Origin: a virus
Strand: one strand, 5' to 3'
DNA length: 27,218 nt
IMG/VR virus record: IMGVR_UViG_3300009502_002944
Coordinates: 1 to 27,218 of that record
Each line of letters begins with the position of its first letter. The first letter of the stretch is position 1. Under the pieces are notes generated by a model that did no database searches, was not told the DNA's origin, and worked only from the letters and a program-made list of their open reading frames with translations. Positions 15,126-22,982 of the stretch are shown here, one piece after another. Position numbers and translations under genes: made by a program.

Positions 15126-16139
15126 TTGACCATTTTCGTACGGATGACCACGAATCTAAGCACCATGGCGGGGATGTACCGGGCCGGGGAAGTTTACGAG
15201 GTAACGGACGCCATCGGCACCCACTGGATTAGATCGGGCATGGCCGAGTGGTCAGATATTCCACCCGCCTACATGCAGGAATTCTACGGCCGCCTCGACA
15301 CCACCCAGCCAAACACGCCACATATTTTCTTGCCATTTTGCGGAGAGTTTGGCCACCTGATTATTTCTCACATCCGCCAAGTACATCATCACACGGCCAA
15401 ACACAAAATAGTTTGCTGCAAGCCGGGGGAGCAAGTCTTATTCCCATCCGCAACCAGTTTCTTTTTTGACTGGAAAGACCCGATACCAGACGCCGAAAAG
15501 GCCGGGACAATCAGAGTATCGCCGTATGATCGCCCGCCGCTTCAATGGCCACTAATTCTAGAACGCTTCCCCGAGGCTATCCCAGTGAAGGCCGGGGGGA
15601 TGACGATGACACAAGAACATATCCCACTGTACCCGGAAAAACGCATACCATTTCAACCCCGCCGCCGTGGATTGAAGGCCGATATCTGTCTTGGCGTGAG
15701 AAGCCGGGAGTTTTGCCCAGAGAGAAACTTTCCAGCCAAATCATGGCAGATCATCGCCGACGCTATCACCACCCACGGCTATACGTTTGGCGTAGTGGGC
15801 AAACGGCCTACTAGCTTTGATCTAGCAGGCCAACAATGGCACAGTGGCGACTATGACACAGACGCCAGCATAGAAGCGATTCAAAATTGCCGCCTATGGT
15901 GTGGCACGGATACGGGAACCAGCCATCTAGCCGCCGCCATCGGCGTACCCATGATTATTTTCCGGGCAGATAACAGCACTACATTTATTGATCTTATGCG
16001 GACATTCAACAGCCCGCACCCGCTAACATTTTTGGCCGATTGCTGGAAACCCCAACCGATCATTGACGCCATTTTTGCAGGATTGGACAGCCTAAAACGT
16101 GAACAGAATACAGAGATTAAAATCGGGGTAACAGCATGA
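15126..16139 (+). CDS. Glycosyltransferase (GT9/heptosyltransferase-like) with shared phage N-terminal module
   Basis: 337 residues from TTG 15126. Residues ~1-47 are the module seen at 4971 and 14221 (NLST, YRAGEVYEV, THWIRSGMAEW). The rest is a GT-B type glycosyltransferase: IFLPFCGEFGHLIISHIRQV as N-terminal Rossmann start, NFPAKSWQIIADAI, FGVVGKRP, and CGTDTGTSHLAAAIGVPMIIF (T261-H267), the nucleotide-sugar-binding signature of ADP-heptose:LPS heptosyltransferases. It may glycosylate a virion protein or a host surface sugar. The start is unsure: the GAGAGG site is only two bases from TTG 15126 but eight from an in-frame ATT at 15132; ATG 15144 would cut the module. It lies between connector genes and overlaps the next gene as ATGA. 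Confidence 0.7.
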   Translation: MTIFVRMTTNLSTMAGMYRAGEVYEVTDAIGTHWIRSGMAEWSDIPPAYMQEFYGRLDTTQPNTPHIFLPFCGEFGHLIISHIRQVHHHTAKHKIVCCKPGEQVLFPSATSFFFDWKDPIPDAEKAGTIRVSPYDRPPLQWPLILERFPEAIPVKAGGMTMTQEHIPLYPEKRIPFQPRRRGLKADICLGVRSREFCPERNFPAKSWQIIADAITTHGYTFGVVGKRPTSFDLAGQQWHSGDYDTDASIEAIQNCRLWCGTDTGTSHLAAAIGVPMIIFRADNSTTFIDLMRTFNSPHPLTFLADCWKPQPIIDAIFAGLDSLKREQNTEIKIGVTA

Positions 16140-16480
16140 AAAATGCACGTGGTGCGGGGGAACGCCGCCACAAAGTAAGCATTATGAAACGCACCACCAC
16201 AGTAACCAATCTGGAAAGCACCGCCACGTACACCGCCGAGGCCGTCACCCGTTGGGCAGCCATCGAACCACTAACAGCCCGTGAGCTTTTGATTGCGCAA
16301 CAAAGCCAGATTTACAGCGAAGCCACCAACAAAATAACGTTTGGCTGGACAGCTAGTTTTGACGCCACGGCAAAAGACCAGATTAAGTTTGGCACCCGCA
16401 TCTATGAGATTGTTGGCAGCCCGACGAACGTAGGCGAGGCCAAACGACAGATAGAAGTTATGGCCGTGGAGAGAACCTAG
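16136..16480 (+). CDS. Head-tail adaptor / head closure protein
   Basis: 114 residues. Pattern of the SPP1 gp16 / HK97 gp7-type adaptor: an N-terminal AGERRHKVSIMKRTTT, then WAAIEPLTARELLIAQQSQIYSEATNKITFGW, and KFGTRIYEIVGSPTNVGEAKRQIEVMAVE. This beta-barrel ring closes the portal after packaging and receives the tail. Its ATG overlaps the glycosyltransferase stop. Assignment by motif and synteny. Confidence 0.8.
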   Translation: MKNARGAGERRHKVSIMKRTTTVTNLESTATYTAEAVTRWAAIEPLTARELLIAQQSQIYSEATNKITFGWTASFDATAKDQIKFGTRIYEIVGSPTNVGEAKRQIEVMAVERT

Positions 16481-16481
16481 C

Positions 16482-16970
16482 ATGGCACGGGAGCGGGGGA
16501 ATTTCAGCTTATGGTTTAAGCTTGACGGAATCGAGAAGCTAGAGAAACAACTCAAGGCGCTTGCCGATCCAAAGACAGCGAAAAAAATACAGCGTAGAGC
16601 CGCCACCGCCGCTATCCGCCCGATGCGAGCCGCTTGTAAAGAAGCTTGTCCGGTGGATACCGGCGCTTTGAAAAAGAGCATAGACAGCAAAGTGAGTGTT
16701 AAGAATCGTGGGGTATCGGCCATTGTTGGCGCAGACACCGCCGTGATGGAGGACGGCAAGAAAGGAGAGAAATCAGAATCAACAGTGAGAGCCGCCCGAG
16801 TATTACACCTTGTTTGCTTTGGTTTCATCGATCCGAGCGGGAAGGCCGTACCCGGCAATAACTTCTTGGAGCGTGGCTATCACATAACGATTGATCGCTG
16901 TCAGAAGATTTACGCCGACAAATTACGGGAAGGCTTGGAAAAAGCCGCAGACGAGGCCGGGGGGAAATAG
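16482..16970 (+). CDS. HK97 gp10-like tail component
   Basis: 162 residues, GGAGAGA before the ATG. Signature: LDGIEKLEKQLKAL, AATAAIRPMRAACKEACPVDTGALKKSI, and FLERGYH near the C-terminus, all typical of the HK97 gp10/minor tail (neck) family with its PVDTGxLxxSI core. It acts at the head-tail joining interface or tail terminator assembly. The next gene starts immediately after its stop. Confidence 0.85.
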   Translation: MARERGNFSLWFKLDGIEKLEKQLKALADPKTAKKIQRRAATAAIRPMRAACKEACPVDTGALKKSIDSKVSVKNRGVSAIVGADTAVMEDGKKGEKSESTVRAARVLHLVCFGFIDPSGKAVPGNNFLERGYHITIDRCQKIYADKLREGLEKAADEAGGK

Positions 16971-17375
16971 ATGAGCACAGAAAACGATATCGTGACACTG
17001 TTAAAAACCAACGGGACGCTAACCGCTATCCCGTTTCATTTGGCCACCGATCCACAATCCGTAGCCTTGCCGAAAATCACGATTGAAAAGATTGGGGAGC
17101 GCCGCCAGTACAGTAACGACGGGGACGCCGGATTATCGACGGCCAATTATCAGCTAAACGCCATCGCCGCCAGTATGAACGCCGCCAAGACGCTGGCACG
17201 GGCCATGAAATCCACGCTTGCCGCCAATATGTTGGCCACCTATGGCAGCACCCGATTTGCTGGGATTTTCATTGAGGCAGAAAAGGATATGGCCGCACCC
17301 ACAGAGGCCGGGATAGAGAAGCCCGCCCAGATCAGCATTTTGAGTATCCGGGCCAATTTCTACGATTCACTATGA
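16971..17375 (+). CDS. Tail completion / terminator protein, DUF3168-like
   Basis: 134 residues, ATG directly after the upstream stop with GGGGGGA (16959-16965). Pattern of gp17/DUF3168 tail terminator proteins: short N-terminal helix (DIVTLLKTNGTLTAIPFHLA), PKITIEKIGERRQYSNDGDAGLSTANYQLNAIAAS, NAAKTLARAMK, and a final beta strand (QISILSIRANFYDSL). It caps the tail tube at the head end. Position between gp10-like protein and tail tube supports the call. Confidence 0.78.
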   Translation: MSTENDIVTLLKTNGTLTAIPFHLATDPQSVALPKITIEKIGERRQYSNDGDAGLSTANYQLNAIAASMNAAKTLARAMKSTLAANMLATYGSTRFAGIFIEAEKDMAAPTEAGIEKPAQISILSIRANFYDSL

Positions 17376-17386
17376 GCTAGAAGGAA

Positions 17387-17409
17387 TTCCGGGGGGAAAT
17401 CCGGAACAG
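17387..17409 (+). repeat. Hairpin TTCCGG-CCGGAA-CAG, copy 2
   Basis: TTCCGG (17387-17392) and CCGGAA (17401-17406) with an 8-base loop, then CAG and ATAAATAAG. It corresponds to the element at 790-809 but has a longer loop. It lies in the leader of the tail-tube gene. Confidence 0.5.
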
Positions 17410-17415
17410 ATAAAT

Positions 17416-17433
17416 AAGAAACGTTTCTTTTTT
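17416..17433 (+). terminator. Weak hairpin with U-tract before tail-tube gene
   Basis: AAGAAACGTTTCTT is a perfect 14-base palindrome followed by four more T. The stem is short and AT-rich, so termination would be weak; it may instead mark a processing or promoter-proximal element. Confidence 0.35.
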
Positions 17434-17446
17434 GGGGGGACAAATA

Positions 17447-17878
17447 ATGTCCAACGCAACACTAGGATTTGGAAGCCAAATTTACAAAAAGGCTTCCGGT
17501 GATACGGACTTTGTGAAGATCGCACAATCCAAAGATTTGAAGTCGCCGGAAAGCGAAGTAGCCAAGGTGAAAATCACCAATAACGATTCGCCCACCAGCC
17601 CCGGACCTAGCCAAGAATACATTCCGGGGATGATTGATCCCGGTGACATGGAATTCGATTGGGTCTATGTTAAGGCCCAACAGAAAATCCTTTACGCCCA
17701 TTGGGCAGGCCGGGATATCGTCCAATTCAAAGAAGTGTTTCCGGACGGCAGCGGGTACACGTTTGGCGGATTCATTACGAAGGTTACCAACGAGAGCAAA
17801 ACCGAAGACGAGGCCATTTCCGGCAAGGTTTCAATCGCCTTGACCGCAGCCGCACAATTTTCAGACGCCTTGAGCTAA
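17447..17878 (+). CDS. Major tail (tube) protein
   Basis: 143 residues from ATG 17447, with GGGGGGA (17434-17440) six bases upstream; the TTG at 17432 would overlap that site. The fold signature is that of siphovirus tail-tube proteins: FGSQIYKKASGDTDFVKIAQSKDLKSP, SPTSPGPSQEYIPGMIDPGDMEFDW, and GYTFGGFITKVTNESKTEDEAISGKVSIALTA. Stacked hexamers build the tail. It stands right before the frameshifted chaperone pair, the canonical position. Confidence 0.88.
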   Translation: MSNATLGFGSQIYKKASGDTDFVKIAQSKDLKSPESEVAKVKITNNDSPTSPGPSQEYIPGMIDPGDMEFDWVYVKAQQKILYAHWAGRDIVQFKEVFPDGSGYTFGGFITKVTNESKTEDEAISGKVSIALTAAAQFSDALS

Positions 17879-17894
17879 CGGGGACGGGAATTAA

Positions 17895-18203
17895 ATGAAG
17901 ACTCTACTTTCCAAAGGCCGGAAGCGTTCGGAAATCGATATCGACGGGGACAAAATCATCCTGCAAGAGCTTTCACTAGCAGATAGTGCCGGTTTGAAGC
18001 AGCATGATACCGACGATGAGGCAGCCATAACGCTACGGCTTATCGTGGCCTCGATTATCGACGCAGACGGCAAGCGGGTTTACAGCAATACAGATATTCC
18101 CGCCTTGCGGGAAGCGTTGACGTTGACGACCTGCAAGGCCATCGGGGAAGCCATCGGACGGCTTAACGGTTTCGACGGGCCAAAACAAAGCCCAAAAGCC
18201 TAA
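17895..18203 (+). CDS. Tail assembly chaperone, short (G-like) form
   Basis: 102 residues, ATG with GGGGA upstream. Equivalent of lambda gpG: GDKIILQELSLADSAGL, AITLRLIVASIIDADGKRVY, ALTLTTCKAIGEAIGRLNGFDG. It binds the tape measure during tail assembly. The stop lies four bases after the slippery heptamer CCCAAAA (18191-18197), so most ribosomes finish here and a minority shift to -1. Confidence 0.85.
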   Translation: MKTLLSKGRKRSEIDIDGDKIILQELSLADSAGLKQHDTDDEAAITLRLIVASIIDADGKRVYSNTDIPALREALTLTTCKAIGEAIGRLNGFDGPKQSPKA

Positions 18204-18538
18204 CCGCTAACGAGCTTTTCCCGTTTCGACTTTGCGGTTTGCTGGGGATTGACCACCCGGACTACTTGGCGGAACGGCTAACCCCGAGGCAGTTAGCGGA
18301 TTGGGCCGACGTGTACGCCGCTGATCCGTGGGGGGAACAGCGGGCCGATATGCGGATGGCCAGAACCGTTTGGGCCATTTTCCAGAGCCCGAGGAAACAG
18401 CGGATCAACGAACGGGATTATCTGTTTACGTTTTCCGCCGCCGAAGCCGCCCCGCAGACGCCGGAAGAATATCAAAGCGACTACCGGGCCAAAGCCCACC
18501 GGATGTACGCCTTGCAAAACCAGAGATTCAAACGCTAA
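17895..18538 (+). CDS. Tail assembly chaperone, long (GT-like) form by -1 frameshift
   Basis: Predicted 214-residue product: the G-like protein up to the CCCAAAA heptamer, then reading continues in frame -1 through SLTANELFPFRLCGLLGIDH to the stop at 18538. The T part (LTPRQLADWADVYAADPWGEQRADMRMARTVWAIFQS) is typical of the second chaperone domain, with the PWG(x)3AD motif shared by many siphoviruses. The -1 frame has no good independent start (only a TTG at 18239). Low levels of this fusion recruit tube subunits to the tape measure. Confidence 0.82.
18191..18239 (+). other. Programmed -1 frameshift site and downstream stem
   Basis: CCCAAAA (18191-18197) fits X_XXY_YYZ exactly in the zero frame (C CCA AAA). 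AACCGC (18202-18207) pairs with GCGGTT (18234-18239), and inside it AACG (18209-18212) pairs with CGTT (18222-18225). The stem begins four bases after the heptamer. Confidence 0.8.
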
Positions 18539-18553
18539 CCGGGGGAACGGGCC

Positions 18554-20944
18554 ATTTCTAAAACACTCACAAATCTACACGTTGGACTCGGAGGCAGCGC
18601 CGCCGGTTTGGCCTCTATGTTTGCCGGAGCCGTGGGACAGGTCCACAGTTTCGGCGGCGCAATGGCCGAGGCCGGTAGCAAGCTAATGGAATGGGTGGGA
18701 GTGGGAGCCGCTATAGAAGTGGGACGGGCAGCCGTTGACCACTTGGCCGAATCCATTAAATCCGGTTTTGAGGTAGCGGAGAAAATCGAGAATGCCCAAA
18801 TTGCAATGACTGGCTTGGCCGGATCGGCAGAGAATGCCACGGCCATAATCACCCATTTGAAAAACCTATCCGTATCATCGGGACTTGGTTTCGACGAATT
18901 GACAGCCGCCACGAAAAAGCTAATGGCCATCGGCGTCAGTGCCGAGAAAATCGAGCCGCTAATCCGGAGTATCGGGGACGTGGCAGCCGGAACCGGGGCC
19001 AGCCTATCCGATATGGCCGAGGTTTTCGTTAAGGCCGAAGGCCGGGGAAGCATCACCGCCAAAGAGCTAAAGAGCTTGACGGCGCAAGGCATACCGATTG
19101 TGGCAGAACTTGCCCGCCAATTCGGGACCACCGCCGAAGGCGTAAAACAGTTAGCCGCTAACGGCCAAATCGGTTTCGCCCAACTTCAAAAAGCTTTTGA
19201 AAGTATGTCCGGGCCGGGAGGCCGTTTCGCTGGACTCATGGACCAACAGGCAAACACCGTAGGCGGGGTTTGGAAACGGATTGCAACCAGTATCGGATTC
19301 AGTAGCGCCGAAATCATCATGCAGCTAGAGGAGGCTTTTGATTTGCGAGGAATCCTGCAAAGCGTAATGACGGCCATTCCCGTTATCACCACGTACATAA
19401 CGAACGGCATCACACTGCTAACCCCATACCTGCAAATGGCGGAAGCTTGGATTTTCCGGGGACTTGGGGCAGTTTGGGACACGATCAAAGGACCATTGGC
19501 CACCGCCTTTAATTTCATCGCCGGAATCTTGCCAGCCATTCCCGATTTAATCGGATCAGCAATGGGTTATTGCTGGGAAATCATACAATCCGTTTGGGGT
19601 TCTATCTGGGGTTTCATCGGGCCGATTGTTACCGCCATTTATGACGTGATTGCCACGAACTGGGAGGCAATTGTAGAAACGACCGTGGGATTTGTTATGG
19701 CCGTGGTGAATGTTTTTGAATCTGTTTTCACCGCCTGTTATGGCATCGCCCAATCTATCTGGGATGGCATTGTAACGATTTGGAACGAAGCCACGGCCTT
19801 TATCACCGGCCGCACCGCCGACGCCGCCAACGCCAACGTTACCGCCTTTACCAGCATGTACGATATGGTTTCGTGGTTTGTGAATGGCCTCAAAGACCTT
19901 TTGAACGCCGCCGCTTTCACGCTTAACCACTGGCAGGACGCCGCCGAAATCGTTGGCCTTGAAGTGATGTTGGCATTTATCACGCTTGGCAATCAACTGG
20001 AATATGTTTTCACCACCGTGATTCCATACGCCATAAATTACGGCGTGGCGTACCTAAAAGATTTTGGGGGGATGACCACCACCATTATCAAAAACATTCT
20101 GGCAAACATCTTAATGTTTGTGGAATCGATTCCCGGACTTCTGACAGGAGAACTATCGTTCCGTGATGTAGTGGGCCAATTTGCGCCCATCACAGAAGCT
20201 TTCGCAAGCGAAATGAAGAAGCTACCAGCCATGGCAGCCAGAGTACCGGGCGATATGGAAAAGGCCATGACGGGGGAACTCAACCATCTAGAAGGAAAAT
20301 TCGCCGAAGGCTTGGGAGGCTATCTTAACGGAGCCGATGAAAAAGCCCATAACGCCGCCAAGAAGATAACCGACGCTTTGAACGCCGGATTAAATAACGT
20401 GAAACACCCCAAAGATTTGGGACTTGGCTTTTCTCACAAAGACCTAAACCCCGTTATCCGCCCGACCGTGAACAATGACGACCTACACGCCACTTTGCAC
20501 GTTGAGCTAAAACTAGGAAAATTGACCCGATGGGGATCGGCGCAAGCGTTAGCCCAGCAATCAGAAATAGCCAATCAGATACGTATGCCGCTTATGCCGG
20601 GAGTGAATCGCCCAACAAACGCACCGCCGACGAGGCCGGGAGCAACGCCCGCCAAGCCAGCGACAGCCACACCAGCTAACAGCAATGATCCAATGAATCT
20701 GGGATGGGATGAACCGACACCAAAGGCCATCGATCTAAATACTACACCATCGACGCTAGGAGACTGGGGGACGCCAGCCGCACCGGCCGCACCACGGCCA
20801 GCCGCAGCCATCGCACCAAAAGACGATAAGCCAGCAACCGGCAGTACATCACCACTAGAAAATATGGCCGCACTTATGGCCGAAATTCGCCGCTATATCG
20901 TCAAATGGGACTCTAACCCGCCACTGGCGGAAGTGAATATGTAA
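18554..20944 (+). CDS. Tail tape measure protein
   Basis: 796 residues if it starts at ATT 18554, 778 from the first canonical start (TTG 18608). ATT 18554 is preferred: GGGGGA (18541-18546) lies seven bases upstream, as for many genes here, and the extra 18 residues (SKTLTNLHVGLGGSAAG) are the usual N-terminus of tape measures. TMP core: VAEKIENAQIAMTGLAGSAENA, GVSAEKIEPLIRSIGDVAAGTGAS, GRGSITAKELKSLTAQGIPI. It continues with several hydrophobic segments (~260-420, many Trp) that could span membrane during DNA entry, and a Pro/Ala tail. It sets tail length; by the usual 1.5 Angstrom per residue the tail would be near 120 nm (inference). Confidence 0.88.
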   Translation: MSKTLTNLHVGLGGSAAGLASMFAGAVGQVHSFGGAMAEAGSKLMEWVGVGAAIEVGRAAVDHLAESIKSGFEVAEKIENAQIAMTGLAGSAENATAIITHLKNLSVSSGLGFDELTAATKKLMAIGVSAEKIEPLIRSIGDVAAGTGASLSDMAEVFVKAEGRGSITAKELKSLTAQGIPIVAELARQFGTTAEGVKQLAANGQIGFAQLQKAFESMSGPGGRFAGLMDQQANTVGGVWKRIATSIGFSSAEIIMQLEEAFDLRGILQSVMTAIPVITTYITNGITLLTPYLQMAEAWIFRGLGAVWDTIKGPLATAFNFIAGILPAIPDLIGSAMGYCWEIIQSVWGSIWGFIGPIVTAIYDVIATNWEAIVETTVGFVMAVVNVFESVFTACYGIAQSIWDGIVTIWNEATAFITGRTADAANANVTAFTSMYDMVSWFVNGLKDLLNAAAFTLNHWQDAAEIVGLEVMLAFITLGNQLEYVFTTVIPYAINYGVAYLKDFGGMTTTIIKNILANILMFVESIPGLLTGELSFRDVVGQFAPITEAFASEMKKLPAMAARVPGDMEKAMTGELNHLEGKFAEGLGGYLNGADEKAHNAAKKITDALNAGLNNVKHPKDLGLGFSHKDLNPVIRPTVNNDDLHATLHVELKLGKLTRWGSAQALAQQSEIANQIRMPLMPGVNRPTNAPPTRPGATPAKPATATPANSNDPMNLGWDEPTPKAIDLNTTPSTLGDWGTPAAPAAPRPAAAIAPKDDKPATGSTSPLENMAALMAEIRRYIVKWDSNPPLAEVNM

Positions 20945-21810
20945 TGACCACAGTAAACGAAATCGGGGCCAAAGGACTGGCGGACGGAGACATTAACGAG
21001 GAACGGGCCAGCCGCTTTTTTCTTGTCAGAAGTAGCACACCCATTGACGCCGTAGCCGCCGCCACGGCATCCGGAATCCCGGACTATTTCGACCCGCACC
21101 CCAGCAATTCCGCCTATCTGCTAAAGAACAAACGAGGCCGGGCCGTATCAGAAGATTCGGGCCGCTACGCTTGGGAAATCCAGCTAGATTACTCGAATCG
21201 CATCATCCATCCGCTAGATATGCCCGCACAAATCGAGTGGGATTTTAGCGAAGCCAGTGAAGCGTATTTTCTGGATTGGTCCACACCCGATCCGAAGCCC
21301 GTCAAAAACAGTGCAGGCCAAAACTTTGAGGCACTCCCCGAGAGAGAATCCGGCGTGATCGTATGCCACATAACCAAAAATGTAGCCACCGATTTTGATA
21401 CCAGTCTATTTTTGTCAGCCCGTGAAAACGTGAATAGTGCCGGATTCACGGTGGACGGGGTTTCGTTAGACGTACACCAAGCCAAATTCAGCGGCGCAAA
21501 TGTTACACCGCCTGCATTGTCAGCCGGGGAGTGGTTTCGTACTGTCAAAATGACCTTGAAATTTAAACAATCGTGGGATGATGTTTTCAATGATGAAGGC
21601 TACCAGCAATTGGCCAGTGACGGCATAAACCTAGTAGATTGTTACACCAACGCCACCGACCCAAACAACAAGCCCGAAAAAGTGGTCAAACCATGGCCAT
21701 TGGACGGCACGGGCCATAAGAAGGCCAACGCCACGGACACCCCCGAACCACTGACATTTAAACCGTATGAGGAGCTAGATTTTGCGGACCTATCCGCACT
21801 ATTGAGCTAA
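20944..21810 (+). CDS. Distal tail protein, unknown
   Basis: 288 residues; the ATG overlaps the tape-measure stop (TAATG). The sequence is rich in aromatic and acidic residues and looks beta-structured, with a region like an assay of tail/baseplate hubs (RYAWEIQLDYSNRIIHPLDMPAQIEWDFSEASE in segments). I do not recognise the family. Position straight after the tape measure is that of Dit-like or hub proteins, so a tail-tip role is likely. It is followed after five bases by the next gene. Confidence 0.6.
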   Translation: MTTVNEIGAKGLADGDINEERASRFFLVRSSTPIDAVAAATASGIPDYFDPHPSNSAYLLKNKRGRAVSEDSGRYAWEIQLDYSNRIIHPLDMPAQIEWDFSEASEAYFLDWSTPDPKPVKNSAGQNFEALPERESGVIVCHITKNVATDFDTSLFLSARENVNSAGFTVDGVSLDVHQAKFSGANVTPPALSAGEWFRTVKMTLKFKQSWDDVFNDEGYQQLASDGINLVDCYTNATDPNNKPEKVVKPWPLDGTGHKKANATDTPEPLTFKPYEELDFADLSALLS

Positions 21811-21815
21811 AGACC

Positions 21816-22982
21816 ATGGCCAAAGACTTTGGATTTTCTAACGACGCCGCCAAGCGGATCATTGCCTCGACCCGAGCGTATGAACGTAGCGGGCCAAATA
21901 CCGTAGGCCCGCAAATTGGGCCGGTACGCCGTGATGTATCCGGGCAATGGTGCAAACTCGGGGACGCAGCCGCCTTTTCTGGCAACAAAAACATCTATAA
22001 ATATGCGTGGAAAGTACAACGGGCCAAAACGGACGGCTGGGAAGACGTGCCCGATGATGATCCAAATTGGATTTTGTCAGGCACTACCAGCGAGCGTTAT
22101 GCGTTGAACGGCAGCGAATCACAAAACACAAACGACCAGCCGCAGGTTATGCCATATCCGCCCGGTGCGATTGTCTGGATGGAATTCGGGTGGGAGTGGA
22201 CCGGTTCAGCATGGCAGCAAACCCGCCGATTTGGTCAGACACCGCCCGGCATCGCCATACAAGGCTATAACTGTTTTAGCAGTGTATGGACCACGACGAA
22301 CGACCTCGACAAACCGAACCAAGACGCAATTATGCTTTTGGATTTCGGGCCAGATTTCGCCGTGGAATTCCCATATCCCGACCAATACTATGGCCGGGTA
22401 GATTGGCGTGGGCTTGGCGTAGGCTGGGAAGCCGAATATCCGGAAGGCTCATGCAGCGACAAAGAAACCCACCCCACGAGCGGAGATTGTGGAGACACAG
22501 ACGGAACATTCAATTTCCCGAACCGCATTGTGTTCGGGATGAATGACACCTCGATAGCTAGTGTGAACTGGAAAAACAGTGAATACACCGCCACCGATCC
22601 AGCCATCCGAGTGTTCACCGCCTCGGGAACCGTTTGGACCTTGAAATTGTCAGACGGGGACGGGGACACCGCAGATATCGAAATGGCCAACGATATCCAT
22701 TTTGACAGCACCGGGGACGGGGTAACTAGCGTTAAATGCGCCCCCGGTGATGCGCCGGGTGATGAGTGCGCCGGACGCACGGCAAAAGTTACGTTTGGAT
22801 TTCCTACCACCGTAGAAGACGGGGACGGAATGTACCTGATCCGAAAAACTGTCAGCAGTGGCACCGCCTCATACGATTGGCTGGCACCGCCCGCCGACGA
22901 TGGCAAGCGTTATTTTCTATCGATTGTCGGGACCACTATGTTGTGGATTGCCGGTAGCGATTGCGCCGCCTCGGGGGGATAA
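21816..22982 (+). CDS. Distal tail / baseplate protein, unknown
   Basis: 388 residues. Aromatic- and Gly/Asp-rich, mostly beta by appearance, with repeated Trp (WKVQRA, WMEFGWEWTGSAWQQT) and Asp/Gly-rich turns (SDGDGDTADIE, FDSTGDG, VEDGDGMY) that could bind calcium. A few Cys occur (CSDKETHPTSGDC, KCAPGDAPGDEC). No known domain recognised. Context between two tail genes suggests a tail-tip or receptor-binding role. The next ATG follows its stop directly, with GGGGGGA inside its end. Confidence 0.55.
   Translation: MAKDFGFSNDAAKRIIASTRAYERSGPNTVGPQIGPVRRDVSGQWCKLGDAAAFSGNKNIYKYAWKVQRAKTDGWEDVPDDDPNWILSGTTSERYALNGSESQNTNDQPQVMPYPPGAIVWMEFGWEWTGSAWQQTRRFGQTPPGIAIQGYNCFSSVWTTTNDLDKPNQDAIMLLDFGPDFAVEFPYPDQYYGRVDWRGLGVGWEAEYPEGSCSDKETHPTSGDCGDTDGTFNFPNRIVFGMNDTSIASVNWKNSEYTATDPAIRVFTASGTVWTLKLSDGDGDTADIEMANDIHFDSTGDGVTSVKCAPGDAPGDECAGRTAKVTFGFPTTVEDGDGMYLIRKTVSSGTASYDWLAPPADDGKRYFLSIVGTTMLWIAGSDCAASGG

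Noticed and set aside
18239-18538. Separate gene starting at TTG 18239
   Set aside because: No ribosome binding site precedes it and the frame is continuous upstream to the CCCAAAA heptamer, so it is the second half of the frameshift product.
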